Below, piece by piece: positions 1-9,827 of a stretch of 64,000 nucleotides of DNA. Source of the DNA: Actinomycetales bacterium. GTDB taxonomy: Bacteria > Actinomycetota > Actinomycetes > Actinomycetales > Dermatophilaceae. The translations under genes were made by a program, and so were the position numbers. The notes below the pieces were generated by a model that saw only the letters and a program-made list of their open reading frames with translations, had not been told where the DNA came from and ran no database searches. The stretch's first letter is position 1, and every line of letters starts with the position of its first letter. The stretch is taken from contig JADJTP010000002.1 of NCBI GenBank assembly GCA_016711095.1, forward strand, positions 1 through 64,000. The letters run 5' to 3'.

Positions 1-903
1 GCGCATCGGGCGGCGCGGCAATTTTTCGGCAACCTACTTCGAGCCTGAGGCTCGAGCCTCGGCCGGTCGGCGGCACGCTGGGATGGTGGCTGCGGTGACC
101 CGTGACCACGTCGTCGCCTTCACGCCCAGCACGTCGCTCCTGCCGAGGCGACGGTCGTCGTCGCCGGTGACTTGCCGGAATCGATGTCCGCGCCGAGCTG
201 GACGCCATTTCCGGGCAGTGGAGGATTCCCACCGCAGTGGCGCAGCCCCGACCATGGGACGGCGCGCGGCCGGCAGCCGGTCGCGTCGGCACCGTTGTCG
301 TCGACCGACCCGACTCGGTGCAGACCGAACTCATGGTCGGCTGCCTTGGCCCTGACCGGCATACCTCCTCGGGTGGGCACCGTTCCCGATGCTGGGGTTC
401 CTCGTCGGCGGGTCGCCGACTGCCCGCGTCGACGCGGTGTTGCGCGAGGACAAGGGCTACACCTGGCGGCATCCGCTCGACCTTCCGGCCTCGGCGCGTC
501 GCGACGGGATCTTTCGTCACGGCGGGCAGCGTCTGCACCGAGGTGACCGCCGACGCCTTGGCGCTGCTGCTCGACGTCCTGGACAGTGCCCGCGAGGGTT
601 TCACGAGAGAAGAGACCGAGCAGGGCGCGCACTATCTGGTGTTGGCCGCGCCGAGCCGGTATGCCACGGCCGATACGGTCGCAGACGAGGTCGCCGCGCT
701 CTCCCTTCGAGGGGTTGAGCACCGACTTCAGCAGCCGAATCCTTGGCCGAGGTGGCGACAGACACCGAGGCGGCTCCGGCGCGGCATACCGGGAGTTCGT
801 CGATGGGGCCTGGACCGTCGTACTCGTCGGCGACGCATCGCAAATTCGTCAACTGAACGTGCGGGCGCTCGGCCGCGGTGCCGTGACCGTCGTGGACAAC
901 TGA
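1..903 (+). pseudogene. M16 (insulinase-like) zinc peptidase, C-terminal part, frameshifted
   Basis: The start lies outside the window. Joined across frames, the segments read as the second half of a processing-peptidase-like M16 protein: a stretch ending HAQHVAPAEATVVVAGDL (about 120-175), then VVVDRPDSVQTELMVG (about 300), then LREDKGYTWRHP (about 440), and a C-terminal stretch ending AWTVVLVGDASQIRQLN before a stop at 901. These are typical of the C-terminal non-catalytic M16 domain. The HxxEH zinc motif would lie upstream and is not visible. At least four frame changes occur (near 120, 400, 500 and 715). Adjacent genes are broken in the same way, so assembly errors are more likely than true decay. 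Family assignment is fairly firm; exact substrate is unknown. Confidence 0.72.
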
Positions 904-944
904 TCCTGACCATCCCGTCCGAGCCCAGGCGTCCAGGAGCCGGT

Positions 945-1455
945 ATGGTTGACGCTCGCGCAGGTCATCGATGTCCGATCGGTCCGCTGCCTGGAAAGCG
1001 CCGACAGGGGTGGCCCTGGAGCGTTGATCCGGTTCGACGGCCGAAACAGACCCGAACGACGAGAGCGCGCCGGTCCTGCACGAAGCCGCCCGCCAGCTTC
1101 TGGAGTACTTCGCGGGGCGGCGCAGGGACTTTGACGTCCCGCTCGCACCGACCGGGATGTCCTTCCAACGCGAGGTGTGGTCTCAGGTTGCGGCCGTGCC
1201 GTTCTGGCACGACGGCAACGTACGGCCAGATCGCGCCGAGCAGGTGGGCCATCCGGTGTCCTCCGCCCGCGCCATCGGTGCGGCCAGCGGCGCCAACCCG
1301 ATACCGATCATGGTCCCGTGCCACCGGATCATCGGCGCCGATGGCACGCTGACCGGCTATGGGGAGGGTCGCCCGCAAGCAGGTCCGCTGCACCTTGAGG
1401 AGTGCCCACCGAGGGTGACCAACTTGAGCTGTTCCCTGCTGGAGGCGCTCAGTCA
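945..1455 (+). pseudogene. ogt: Methylated-DNA--protein-cysteine methyltransferase, frameshifted
   Basis: This family repairs O6-alkylguanine by transferring the alkyl group to an active-site cysteine. The C-terminal half is clear: VLHEAARQLLEYFAGRRRDF (about 1075-1135), TGMSFQREVWSQVAAVPF (about 1150-1205), then ARAIGAASGANPIPIM followed by VPCHRIIGADGTLTGYGEG (about 1265-1370), which holds the PCHR methyl-acceptor motif. The N-terminal 40 residues and the segment around 1205-1230 and after 1375 are in different frames, so at least three single-base indels separate the parts. The end is uncertain and abuts the convergent hisN stop. It follows the M16 peptidase gene closely on the same strand. 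Confidence 0.75.
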
Positions 1456-2235
1456 GTCGCCGATGCGGTCGAGGACCGCGTCATGCAGCAGTCCGTTGGT
1501 GGCCACCGCATTCCCGCTCCAGCAGCCGTCGAGGCCGTCAACCCAGTGAACCGGCCGCCGGCTTCGGTGACGATGGGCACCAGAGCGGCCGTGTCGTAGG
1601 CCGCCAGTCGGGGCTCGGCGGCGATGTCGACGGCACCTTCGGCGAGCAGCATGTACGACCAGAAGTCGCCGTATGCCCGGGTCCGCCAACACTCGTCCAT
1701 CAGTCGGACGAAGTCGTCGCGGCGATCGATGTCCGACCAACCGCCCAGGGAGGCATAGGACAGCGACGCATGGGCCAGTTTGCTGACGCGTGAGACCTTC
1801 AACGGCCGGGCCGAGGTCAGGCTTCGACCGGCATACGCGCCGGCGTCTTTGGCTGCCCACCAGCGGCCCCTGGAGTGCGGGCGCCGCCACCGAAGGCCGA
1901 CGACCGGTTCGTCGCCGTCGACGAGTGCGATGAGGGTGGCCCGGCCACGGACGCCCCGGTTGAAAGTTCTTCGTGCCGTCGATCGGATCGAGGATCCACT
2001 GTCGCGAGCCGTGGCCGGTGGTGCCATATTCCTCGCCCTCCACGGCGTCGCGCGGGCGGGCGCGGGCCAGTTGTCCGCGCATGAGCTCCTCGACGGCGCG
2101 GTCGGCATCGCTGACCGGGGTGAGGTCGGGCTTGGTCTCCACACGCAGGTCCTCGGCGCGGAACCGGGCCATCGTCACCCGCTCCGCCGAGTCCGCGAGG
2201 ACATGGGCCAGCCGCAGGTCGTCGTCGTAGCTCAC
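1453..2235 (-). CDS. hisN: Histidinol-phosphatase, inositol monophosphatase family (frameshifted)
   Basis: Predicted to remove phosphate from histidinol phosphate in histidine synthesis. It belongs to the inositol-monophosphatase superfamily. The start MSYDDDLRLAHVLADSAERV reads into VETKPDLTPVSDADRAVEE and the metal-binding WILDPIDGTKNF motif (D-P-I-D-G-T). Near 1950 the frame changes and the protein continues as TLIALVDGDEPVVG, then CWRTRAYGDFWSYMLLAEG and AAYDTAALVPIVTEAGGRFTG, before returning to the first frame near 1560 for the end (GNAVATNGLLHDAVLDRIGD). The two shifts compensate, so this looks like sequencing error in a working gene. The other IMPase option (suhB-type) is less likely because the aroA-rsgA-hisN order is common in actinobacteria. 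Confidence 0.8.
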   Translation of the reverse strand: MSYDDDLRLAHVLADSAERVTMARFRAEDLRVETKPDLTPVSDADRAVEELMRGQLARARPRDAVEGEEYGTTGHGSRQWILDPIDGTKNFQPGRPWPGHPHRTRRRRRTGRRPSVAAPALQGPLVGSQRRRRVCRSKPDLGPAVEGLTRQQTGPCVAVLCLPGRLVGHRSPRRLRPTDGRVLADPGIRRLLVVHAARRRCRRHRRRAPTGGLRHGRSGAHRHRSRRPVHWVDGLDGCWSGNAVATNGLLHDAVLDRIGD

Positions 2236-2650
2236 GGCTTCAGGCTACGGCCTCTTTGCTCTTTCGGCGTGCCGGAGTCCTTCAGCCAGCGCGGGCTGAC
2301 TCATCCCTCTACTAATCTCGGAACTTTGCATCATCGTTTCATCGGAACGTCGAGCACAACAGCCGCGCCTTGCAGCGACACCAGAAGGAAGGCAATTGAC
2401 ACCGGGAGAACCGCAACTTCAACCACGTGCGTTTGTCGATGAGGAGCGCAGAGCGTCGCGCCTCGGCGCTGCGCATTGCCCACCCTCCATCTTTGGAGGC
2501 AAGCGAAACGTGGCGCCGGTCGCCAAGAGTAATCAGTACCAGCAGACAGGTACGCGCCGCAGAGCGAAACCCTGGCCATTTCCGAACGAGTAGTTCAAGG
2601 CTAATCGGAACCGTCGCCACGAGGGCTATGGACGCCGCCGCCCTACCTCA
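2236..2650. other. Intergenic stretch, no gene seen
   Basis: About 415 bases upstream of hisN and downstream of the broken membrane-protein gene. I see no reading frame with family features, no tRNA, and no clear hairpin. The hisN promoter should lie near 2240-2300. GC content appears lower than in the neighbouring genes. Confidence 0.4.
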
Positions 2651-2654
2651 CCAG

Positions 2655-3650
2655 CGGAGGGGCGCCAAGGCATCCGCATTGAGCTCGCTGTAGAATACGG
2701 GGTTGCGCCTGAGGACAAACGACGTCACCCAACTGACGATCGAGCCGTACAATAATGTGAGAATTGCGAATCTGGCCGTCCAGTGGCCGATCGTGCAGCG
2801 GTCAAGCTAGGGGCGCGACCGAGATCAGGAGCATGACCCCACCCACAAACCGGTGTTTTCTACGAGCCAGGTCAGCGCCTGGTCGCACGGACAGCCAAGA
2901 TATACTGGTGTTGAGTATGTAACCTTCGACCGTCGAGGCCAGCGACGGTGGCGCAACGGTTAGCATTTCTCGCGTAGCTAATGAAAAAGGTCAATACCTG
3001 AGCGACGACGCCAGCCAACCATCCCACCGCGATGGGCAAGAAGCTCCGGCTGCGCAGGCAGCGCCAAACAACCACCGGTAGAAGCAGAGCACATTGGATC
3101 TCGGTCAACGAACACAGCAAGGCGAGAAGGCCGTCGACCAGGTGCCGAGGCCGAGCGGGAGTTGCGATCAGCGCCCAAATCATACGGTAGAGCTTGAACC
3201 AGTGCAGGTTTGACGTGCCCAAGGGTTCAAGGGGCGGCGATCGGGATCAGGGGGCCGTTAAGCCGGGGCCATTCTGTGGCCCACCAGCCGACAACATCAC
3301 GGCTGGAGATCGACAGGCCCGCAACAGCGCCCACTGTTAGCAAGCAGCCGCATTGGACGGCCATTGCCCAGCGCTCTACCGGCGTGGTGGCTGAGATGAT
3401 CGTCGACAAGAGCGCGGCAGCAAATGCTGGTAACCGGCGTAAGGAGTTGGAAAGCCTGCCGAACCGTCAGACGACCTGCCCACGAACTCCGGGCCGTCCT
3501 CGGCAGCAGGTCTCCAGCTACAAAAGCCGGCATGCGTAGCCACGCCACGACAGAACCGATCACTCCGGTCAGCAGAGCAAGCCTCCAGGGGTTGGCTCAG
3601 CCAGACCAGCAGGACGTGTTTGCCCGCCGTTCCGCTGCGCTGGCAACGCA
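2655..3650 (-). pseudogene. Polytopic membrane protein remnant, multiply frameshifted
   Basis: Several frames on the minus strand contain consecutive hydrophobic segments that fit together as one integral membrane protein. These include WAMAVQCGCLLTVGAVAGLS (about 3370), a membrane-adjacent stretch GTSNLHWFKLYRMIWALIAT (about 3220-3160), ALLLPVVVWRCLRSRSFLPI (about 3080-3030), VGWLAGVVAQVLTFFISY (about 3020-2970), and a last helix FAILTLLYGSIVSWVTSF (about 2760-2710). I do not recognise the function. The overall look, with hydrophobic segments and short basic loops, resembles uncharacterised actinobacterial membrane proteins near glycan genes. No intact start or stop pair is visible, and at least four frame changes are needed. 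It could be real decay or the same indel problem seen in its neighbours. Confidence 0.5.
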
Positions 3651-3752
3651 ACGCCCACCATCGGAGACTGCCAGAGCGGTCTGGCCGTTCTGCTCACGAA
3701 TCGGCATCTGGCCGACACATGCGCAGGAGCAGTCGACACCGTCACTGGCACC

Positions 3753-4823
3753 TCACGACTTGCCGGGGCCGTCCGGGTATGACCGGGCATCGGTGTCGCT
3801 TTCGCCGGAGCGGGCTCGCAACAGGCGCCGTAGGGAGTCCAGTCGTGCCGGGCCGGCCGTGCCGGCCGCCCCGGCGGCGACGTAGGGGCCAAGCCCGCAC
3901 TCGGGTTCGTCGTGGGTGCACCCGCGGGGCACCCGTCGGTGCCCGGGAGAAGGTCGGGGAAGTGCGAGACGATCGCGGTGAGATCGACGTGCGCCAGCCC
4001 GAAGGAGCGGACCCCGGGTGTGTCGATCACCCAGCCACCCTCGTCGTCGGGCAGCCGCAAGGCGACGGCCGACGTCGAGGCATGCCGCCCGCGTCCGGTG
4101 ACGTCGTTGACCCGACCGGTCGAGCGGTCGGCGCCTGGCACGAGTGCGTTCACGAGGGTCGACTTGCCGACCCCGGAGTGGCCCACGAGCACCGAGACCC
4201 GGCCGGCGAGGTGGGCACGGAATTCCTCGAGGCCCTCGAGGCTGCGATCAGCGCGCCGCGAGATGACGGCATACGGCAGCCTGAAGGGGCGTAGCTGCCG
4301 AGGAACTCCTCCGGCGAGACGAGGTGCGCCTTCGTCAGCACGAGCAGCGGGGCCATGCCCGCGTCGTAGGCCGCCACCAGACACCGGTCGATCAAACGGG
4401 GCCGCGGCGGGGGGTTGGTCAACGATGTGACGATGACCAACTGCTCGGCATTGGCGACGATGGCTCGCTCCACCGGGTCGGTGTCGTCCGCCGAACGGCG
4501 CAAGAGACTGCGCCGTGCTTCGGTGCGAACGATCCGGGCCAGGGCGTCGGGGTCACCGGAGACGTCACCGACGAGCGCGACATCGTCACCGACGACGATC
4601 GACTTGCGCCCAAGCTCGCGAGCCTTCATGGCACTCGCGAGGCGTTCGGGCAGGCGCCGACCGCCCACCCCGGCCTTCAACCACACGGTGTACCGGCCCC
4701 GGTCGACGGCCACGACCGTGCCGCCGACGGCGTCGGCGTGAGTCGGCCGATCCTGGTCCGAGGCCGGGACCGTCGGCTCGGACGCACCCGCACATCGCCC
4801 TCGTCGAGGTCGCGCCAAGTCAC
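3753..4823 (-). CDS. rsgA: Ribosome small-subunit biogenesis GTPase RsgA (frameshifted)
   Basis: RsgA is a circularly permuted GTPase that acts late in 30S maturation. A GTG start at 4823 overlaps the aroA stop by GTGA and gives TWRDLDEGDVRVRP. After a frame change near 4760 the OB-fold part follows (GGTVVAVDRGRYTVWLKAG). The G4-like VLTKAHLV and then, after a shift near 4290, the P-loop GHSGVGKSTLVNAL (about 4180) and G3-like VIDTPGVRSFGL (about 4030-4000) follow in the permuted order typical of this family. A third shift near 3920 leads to the cysteine-rich C-terminus and a stop at 3753 after DGPGKS. It sits between aroA and hisN, probably as one transcript. Function is secure; reading-frame breaks are probably sequence errors. 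Confidence 0.85.
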
Positions 4824-6140
4824 CACGGATCGACTCGCTGCACGGTCCTCGGGGCGGTCTCGGTGAGCATCGCCTCCCACATACCGACGAAGCCGGGCAT
4901 CGTCTTGGCGGTTGTCTCCACGTCTTCGACCAACACCCCAGGCACGCGCAAACCCACGATGGCGGCGGCGGTCGCCATCCGGTGGTCGTGATACGTGCCG
5001 AACCGGATGCCGCGCAACGGCGCTGGCGTGATGCGCAGCCCGTCGTCGGTCTCGGTGACGCCGGCCCCGAGCGCCCCGAGTTGCTCGGCCAGGGCCGCCA
5101 GCCGGTCGGTCTCGTGGCCCCGGATGTGTGCCACTCCGCGAATCCACGTCGGGGTGCTGGCGAGCGCGGCGAGCGCCGCGACGGTCGGGGTCAGTTCGCT
5201 GGCATCGTGCAGATCGATGTCGACGCCGTCGAGGCTCCCATCACCGGTCACCGTCAGCCCGGTGTGGTCCAGGCGGACCTCGGCTCCCATCGCGTCGAGG
5301 ATGTCGCGCATCGCGTCGCCGGCCTGGGTGGTGCGCAGCGGCCAGTCGGGGACGCGAACGCTGCCGCCGGCGACGAGCGCAGCGGCGAGGAAGGGCGCGG
5401 CGTTGGACAGGTCGGGCTCGATCTGCACGTCGAGCCCACGGATAGGCCCGGGCTCGACCTGCCAGGCTGGCCGCGGTGTCGTCGATGACGACACCGGCGT
5501 CACGCAGCGTCTCAACGGTCATGTCGAGGTGTGGATGGCTCGGGATCGGCTTGCCGACGTGGTGCACGCTCACCCCTCGGTCATACCGGGCTCCGGCGAG
5601 CAGCAGCGCGCTGACGAACTGTGAGCTGGCCGACGCGTCGAGAGTGACCTCACCGCCGGGGACCCGGCCATGTCCGAGCACCGTGAAAGGCAAACTGCCC
5701 CGCTCGTGGTCGGCCAGGGCGACGCCGAGAGCCTGCAGCGAGTCGAGCACCGGACCCATCGGGCGCAATCGGGCCTGGGCGTCGCCGTCCAGGCGGACCG
5801 GACCATCGGCGAGAGCCGCCACAGGCGGCAAGAATCGCATGACGGTGCCGGCGAGCCCGCAGTCGAGCTCAACACCTCCGTGCACGGGCCCCGGCGCGAT
5901 CACGCAGGCGCCGAGCGCATCGGCCGGATCCTCGAGGTCGGCCAGCCGACCCCGCAGCCGGGCCACCATCAGCAGGGTGGCGCGCAAGCGAAAGGGTGCC
6001 TGCAGCCGGGACCGTTCTTCGGCCAGGGCCGCAAGCACGAGATAGCGGTTGGTGAGCGACTTGCTGCCGGGCAGGCGCACCACAGCGTCCAGCGGTGACG
6101 AGGCGTGAGGCGCAGGCCAGAGCGGGGCGGACCCGGTCAC
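4820..6140 (-). CDS. aroA: 3-phosphoshikimate 1-carboxyvinyltransferase (EPSP synthase), frameshifted
   Basis: AroA joins shikimate-3-phosphate to phosphoenolpyruvate in the chorismate pathway. The N-terminus carries VRLPGSKSLTNRYLVLAALA (about 6085-6025), the substrate-binding LPGSKS motif, and the middle has LDCGLAGTVMRFLPPVAALA. After a frame change near 5465 come DLSNAAPFLAAALVAGGSVR, the RGHETDRLAALAEQLGALGA region, and the conserved TYHDHRMATAAA (about 4985-4955). The stretch around 5900-6000 reads poorly and may contain compensating indels. Its stop overlaps the rsgA GTG start, which supports co-transcription. Length (about 440 residues) matches the family. Confidence 0.87.
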
Positions 6141-6213
6141 AGGCCGACCTCCGTCACGGACGACCCGGCCTAGTCACGACCGGACCGCACAGCCGGACAT
6201 CACGACCCGGACC

Positions 6214-6685
6214 TCACGAATGGGCCGCCCGGGCCGCTGTGATGCGCTTGTCGGCGTCACGGCGCAGCCGCCGGGCTCGCCAAGCCAAACCGGGCTGGCC
6301 CTCGGTGTCTACGGCCGCGAGCAGCAGCCCGCCCATCAGGCCGAGGTTCTGAGAAACTGAATGCGGTCCTGGGCCCGTGCGGCAGCATCGGGCTTGTCCC
6401 AGAAGGAATGCGCGGCGAGCGTCGTGGGAACGAGGGTGCCGGAACAGCACCGCTGCGGACAACCGAGGAAGTTTCCCGGAGGCCAGCATCGTCCCGCCGA
6501 CGAGCATGGCGGTGCCGTTGGCCCGGACGAGCAGCTCCCTTGTCGTCAGGCAGGCGGAGCATAGGAGCGATCCGATCGAGCAGCGGTGATGCCAGCTGCG
6601 CCCGGCCGCCGGGATGCCGCAGCGTGTCGAGCCCGCTGACAATGAAGATCGCGGCGAGCATGGGACGGGCGAGTCTGCGGATCAT
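6214..6685 (-). CDS. DoxX family membrane protein (frameshifted)
   Basis: A small four-helix membrane protein. It starts MIRRLARPMLAAIFIVSGLD behind a strong GGAGGT ribosome site, with the DoxX-like GLDTLRHPGGRAQLASPLLDR after the first helix. A frame change near 6555 leads to ELLVRANGTAMLVGGTMLAS (second helix) and, after a further break near 6430-6350, to NLGLMGGLLLAAVDTEGQPG (last helix) and a basic tail. DoxX proteins in actinobacteria are often linked to redox stress complexes, but nothing here shows a specific role. It lies upstream of, and divergent from, the YedK-type gene. Confidence 0.7.
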
Positions 6686-6837
6686 GTGACCTCCGGTGTG
6701 GCGGGCGTGACAATCCCACCGTAGTGCGTTCGTGCGCTCTGGTGGCCGGCTGTCGGGGCCGAGCCCACGTTGTTCGAAGCCCGCCGGCTCCGCTGCGGGG
6801 CTTCGATCGCGCGGCCGCGCGGCATACGCTGGCCGAC

Positions 6838-7703
6838 ATGTGCGGACGGTATGCCGCGGCCAAGGACCAGGGCGATCTCGTCCTGGAGTTCGATGTCGAA
6901 CTTGTGGCGACCGACGGTCCCAGTCGCAGCGTGCTCGCCCACCCCCAGGACCCGCCTGCCGGGACGCCAGACTTCAACGTCGCGCCCAGCAAGCAGGCAC
7001 CGGTGGTAGCTCACCCGCGCGCCCCGGGGCAAGCCCGGAGCCGCTGAGGTGGCTGGGCAGCCCGCTGGTCCGGCGCCGGTGCGCCAACCGCGGCTGCTCA
7101 CCTGGGGATTGGTGCCGAGCTGGGCTAAGGATCCCAAGATCGGGATGCGCTTCATCAACGCCCGAGCCGAGACCGTCCTGGACAAGGGGCCCTTCTCCCG
7201 GGCCGCTCACAGCCGGCGTTGTCTGGTGCCGGCCGACGGCTGGTTCGAGTGGCAGGCGTCGCCGACCGTGGTCGACGCCAGGGGCAAGCCGCGCAAGCAG
7301 CCGTTCTTCATCCATCGCGAGGACGGCGTGCCGGTTGCGTTCGCCGGGCTGTACGAATTCTGGCGCGATCCGAACGTGGCCGACCCGGACGACCCCCTGG
7401 CCTGGCTCACAACCTTCACGATCGTCACGACCGCCGCAGACCCCGGCTTGATCGCATCCACGACCGCCAGCCTCTTGTCCTGACCCCGATGATTGGTCGG
7501 GCTGGCTGGACCCGGCGGTGACCGATCCGCACCGCGTGTCCCAGTGGCTCGGCTTTGCCCGGCCGGGACGGTTCGCGGCCCATCCGGTGTCGACAGCGGT
7601 CAACAGCAGTTCGGGCAAAGGCCCGGGCCTGATCGAACCTCTGCCCGTCGAGTTGCTGCGCGGTGCCGTCGATCCGAGCACCGGCGAGGTGATCGGGCAA
7701 TGA
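6838..7703 (+). CDS. SOS response-associated peptidase family (YedK/HMCES), frameshifted
   Basis: Members of this family covalently trap abasic sites in single-stranded DNA through Cys2. The start MCGRYAAAKDQGDLVLEF gives the invariant Met-Cys-Gly-Arg-Tyr. After a frame change near 7020-7050 the conserved PRLLTWGLVPSWAKDPKIG and FINARAETVLDKGPFSRA follow, then RRCLVPADGWFEW and FAGLYEFWRDP. A last shift near 7450-7480 leads to the C-terminal stretch DWSGWLDP-like, VSTAVNSSSGKGPGLIEPLP, and the stop at 7701. Asn (NAR) and Glu (GLYEFW) active-site positions are present. The stop overlaps the ATG of the next gene. Confidence 0.85.
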
Positions 7704-8443
7704 CAGCACCGACCTCTGGGCCGGCGACCGAGATCCTCACAGTCCAGACGCCGGTTGGCCCGGCCTGGTGCACCTCGCCCGTCCGGCGACGCTGGTGAGC
7801 TCGGCGCACGGCTGGCTCGTCCTGGGCCACGGCGCCGGCCCGAACGTCGGCACCGTCGACCTCACCACGACGGTGATGGCGGCGATCGAGGCGGGGTGGG
7901 TGGTGGCCCTCGTCGAACAGCCCTGGCTGGTGGCCGGTCGGCAGGTGGCCGCTCGCCCCGCGGTGCTCGACGAGGCGTGGGTTTCGGTTGTCCAGACCCT
8001 GGGTAGCACATCCGGTGCTGGTCGCGAGTGGCACCTCCGGTGCACTAGGCCCGCCGAGAGGCCCGCTCGTGGTCGCCGGGCGTAGCGCGGGCGCGCGGGT
8101 CGCCTGCCGCACCGCGCTCCACCTGGGCGCGTCGGGCGTCCTGGCCCTGTCCTTCCCGCTGCACCCGCCCGGCAAGTCACAGTCCTCACGGGCCGCCGAG
8201 CTTGGGCTTCCACTCACCGGCGGGCTGCCGGTCCACGTCATCCAGGGCGCGCGCGACCCCTTCGGCAACCCTGCTCAGGTCGCTGCCGCCGCACCGGGAC
8301 TGGCTGGGCTGTATGCCGTCCCCGGCACCCACACGATCCCGCAGGGCTCGGCGACGGCCGTGGCGACAGCGGTCAGGCAGAGCTGCGCGGCATACAGGAC
8401 TGGGCGCGGCGTGAGTTGCGGGAATGAAGTCGGCGGACGGTGA
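7700..8443 (+). CDS. Alpha/beta-hydrolase family protein, Tex30/KANL3-like (frameshifted)
   Basis: The ATG overlaps the upstream stop (ATGA). Segments show HGWLVLGHGAGPNVGTVDL (oxyanion-hole HGAG type, about 7805-7860), a helix VALVEQPWLVAGRQVA, and after a shift near 8000-8060 the nucleophile elbow PLVVAGRSAGARVACRTALH (G-R-S-A-G, about 8065-8125). Further on come ALSFPLHPPGK and VHVIQGARDPFG (likely Asp), with a late His in VPGTHTIPQG. This arrangement is that of small alpha/beta hydrolases of the Tex30/KANL3 (dienelactone-hydrolase-like) group with unknown substrate. Start and end look normal; one or two indels interrupt it. Confidence 0.68.
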
Positions 8444-8592
8444 CGCTGACCAGCACGTCCCGCCTGCTGTCCCGTGGTCCCATTGCGCCAAGACTTGCGC
8501 CAGAACGGGAGTCGTCCGTGCTTGTCATCTCAGTGGCAGCGCAGGGCTCGGTCGCTGCGGGTAGTCACTGCGGACCGTTACTGTGGGGATCG

Positions 8593-9317
8593 ATGGCAAC
8601 CGACCCCACTCCCGCGACCCGAGTGAGCGACCGCGCCGATTCGGGCATCCCCACCGAGCCCGGCGTCAGCACCGGTCTCGCCGAGGGGCTTGCTGCTAGC
8701 GACGCCACGGTCGACATTGCGACGGAGAACCCCAGCAGCGCCGCGAGCGCTTCGAGCGCGCCGCGCTGCCGCTGCTTGATCAGCTCTACTCGGCCGCGCT
8801 GCGCACCGCGCGCAACCCCGCCGATGCCGAGGATCTCGTGCAGGAGACCTACGCCAAGGCGTATGCCGCCTTCCATCAGTTCCAGCCGGGCACGAACCTC
8901 AAAGCGTGGATGTATCGCATCCTCACCAACACCTACATCAACACCTATCGCAAGCGTCAGCGCGAGCCACCGCAGTCCGACGCTGCCGAGATCGAGGACT
9001 ACCAGCTGCACCGAGCCGACACGCACTCCTCCGGTGGCGGCCGTTCTGCCGAGGACGTGGCTCTCGATCACCCGCCCGACAGCGACGTCAAGCGTGCGCT
9101 GCTCGCCATACCCGAGGATTTCCGCCTCGCGGTGTATTTCGCCGACGTCGAGGGATACGCCTACAAGGAAATCGCCGACATCATGGGCACACCCATCGGC
9201 ACGGTGATGTCGCGCCTGCATCGGGGGCGTCGGCAGTTGCGTGATTGGCTGAGTGACTATGCCGTCGAGCGTGGCTTTGCCCGCGACGGTGCGAGCGGCG
9301 AGGTGGGGCGAGGATGA
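8593..9317 (+). CDS. sigR: ECF sigma factor SigR/SigH type (frameshifted near the N-terminus)
   Basis: An RNA polymerase sigma factor of the disulfide-stress ECF group. Region 2 reads LYSAALRTARNPADAEDLVQ and then AFHQFQPGTNLKAWMYRILT (about 8795-8935). Region 4 reads IPEDFRLAVYFADVEGYAY, KEIADIMGTPIGTVMSRLHR and GRRQLRDWL (about 9105-9250). The N-terminal extension from the ATG at 8593 runs into the sigma core only after a one-base shift near 8745. The stop overlaps the ATG of the rsrA-like gene by four bases. That pairing, plus the long N-terminal extension, supports SigR/SigH. In relatives, activity is controlled by redox release from the zinc anti-sigma factor. Confidence 0.88.
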
Positions 9318-9673
9318 CCCTGCAACACCCAGTGGGCGGCGAGGGTTCGAGTGATCGATGGGCACCCGGATTTGGCGGCCCTGCCGATCCCCTGGGACAC
9401 ATCGGCCATGGCCACGAGACGCCTACCGCGTTGGACTGTTCCGAGGCGATGCTCCGCGTCTTTGAGTATCTCGACGGAGAGATGGAGGCCGGCGATCACG
9501 CGAAGATCCGTGCCCACCTCGACCTATGCGCCGACTGTCTGCGCCAATACGACCTCGACCAGATGGTCAAGCTCGTCGTCAAACGCTCCTGTGCTCCCGA
9601 AGTGGCTCCGTTGAGTCTGCGCGCCATGATCATCAGTCGGCTGACCGTGATCCGTGTGGACCCGACCTCCTGA
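9314..9673 (+). CDS. rsrA: Mycothiol-system zinc anti-sigma factor
   Basis: This 119-residue protein carries the zinc anti-sigma ligand set: Cys in LDCSEAMLRVFEYLDGEM, His in DHAKIRAHLDL, and CADC (H-x3-C-x2-C) around residues 70-78. In SigR/RsrA systems oxidation forms a disulfide, zinc leaves and the sigma factor is freed. The start ATG overlaps the sigma-factor stop. The N-terminal 35 residues, rich in Gly and His, are longer than in many relatives, so an internal start is possible. The gene ends just before a strong terminator shared with the convergent bL37 gene. No frameshift was seen. Confidence 0.88.
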   Translation: MTLQHPVGGEGSSDRWAPGFGGPADPLGHIGHGHETPTALDCSEAMLRVFEYLDGEMEAGDHAKIRAHLDLCADCLRQYDLDQMVKLVVKRSCAPEVAPLSLRAMIISRLTVIRVDPTS

Positions 9674-9680
9674 ACACGAC

Positions 9681-9713
9681 AAACCCGCCCGGTCGTGACG
9701 ACCGGGCGGGTTT
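9681..9713. terminator. Bidirectional terminator between rsrA and the bL37 gene
   Basis: A near-perfect inverted repeat with arms AAACCCGCCCGGTCGT (9681-9696) and its complement (9698-9713). It gives a long GC-rich stem flanked by A-run and T-run on either side. It follows the rsrA stop by 8 bases and the bL37 stop by about 40 bases on the other strand, so it can serve both convergent transcripts. Confidence 0.88.
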
Positions 9714-9752
9714 CTTGCGCGCCGATGTGGTGCCCGGGTGCGCTAGTCGCCT

Positions 9753-9827
9753 TCAGGCGTTGGGCTTGCGCCCGTGGTTCGCAGCGTTGTTCTTGCGGGA
9801 GCGGCGCTTGCGCGATCGCTTGCTCAT
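9753..9827 (-). CDS. 50S ribosomal protein bL37, 24 residues
   Basis: A very short gene that automated callers easily miss. Read on the minus strand from the ATG at 9827 it encodes MSKRSRKRRSRKNNAANHGR followed by KPNA and a stop. The composition (extremely basic, ending in the NHGxKPN motif) matches the 24-residue actinobacterial ribosomal protein bL37 seen in mycobacterial ribosome structures. A GGAGAT ribosome site lies 5 bases upstream of the ATG. It is convergent with rsrA and divergent from the peptide array. The reading is clear; the family name rests on recall of the motif. Confidence 0.78.
   Translation of the reverse strand: MSKRSRKRRSRKNNAANHGRKPNA

Noticed and set aside
120..1352. 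Several long overlapping frames on both strands over the first 1.4 kb
   Set aside because: They are shadows of the frameshifted M16 peptidase and ogt genes; none carries conserved motifs of its own beyond those two families.
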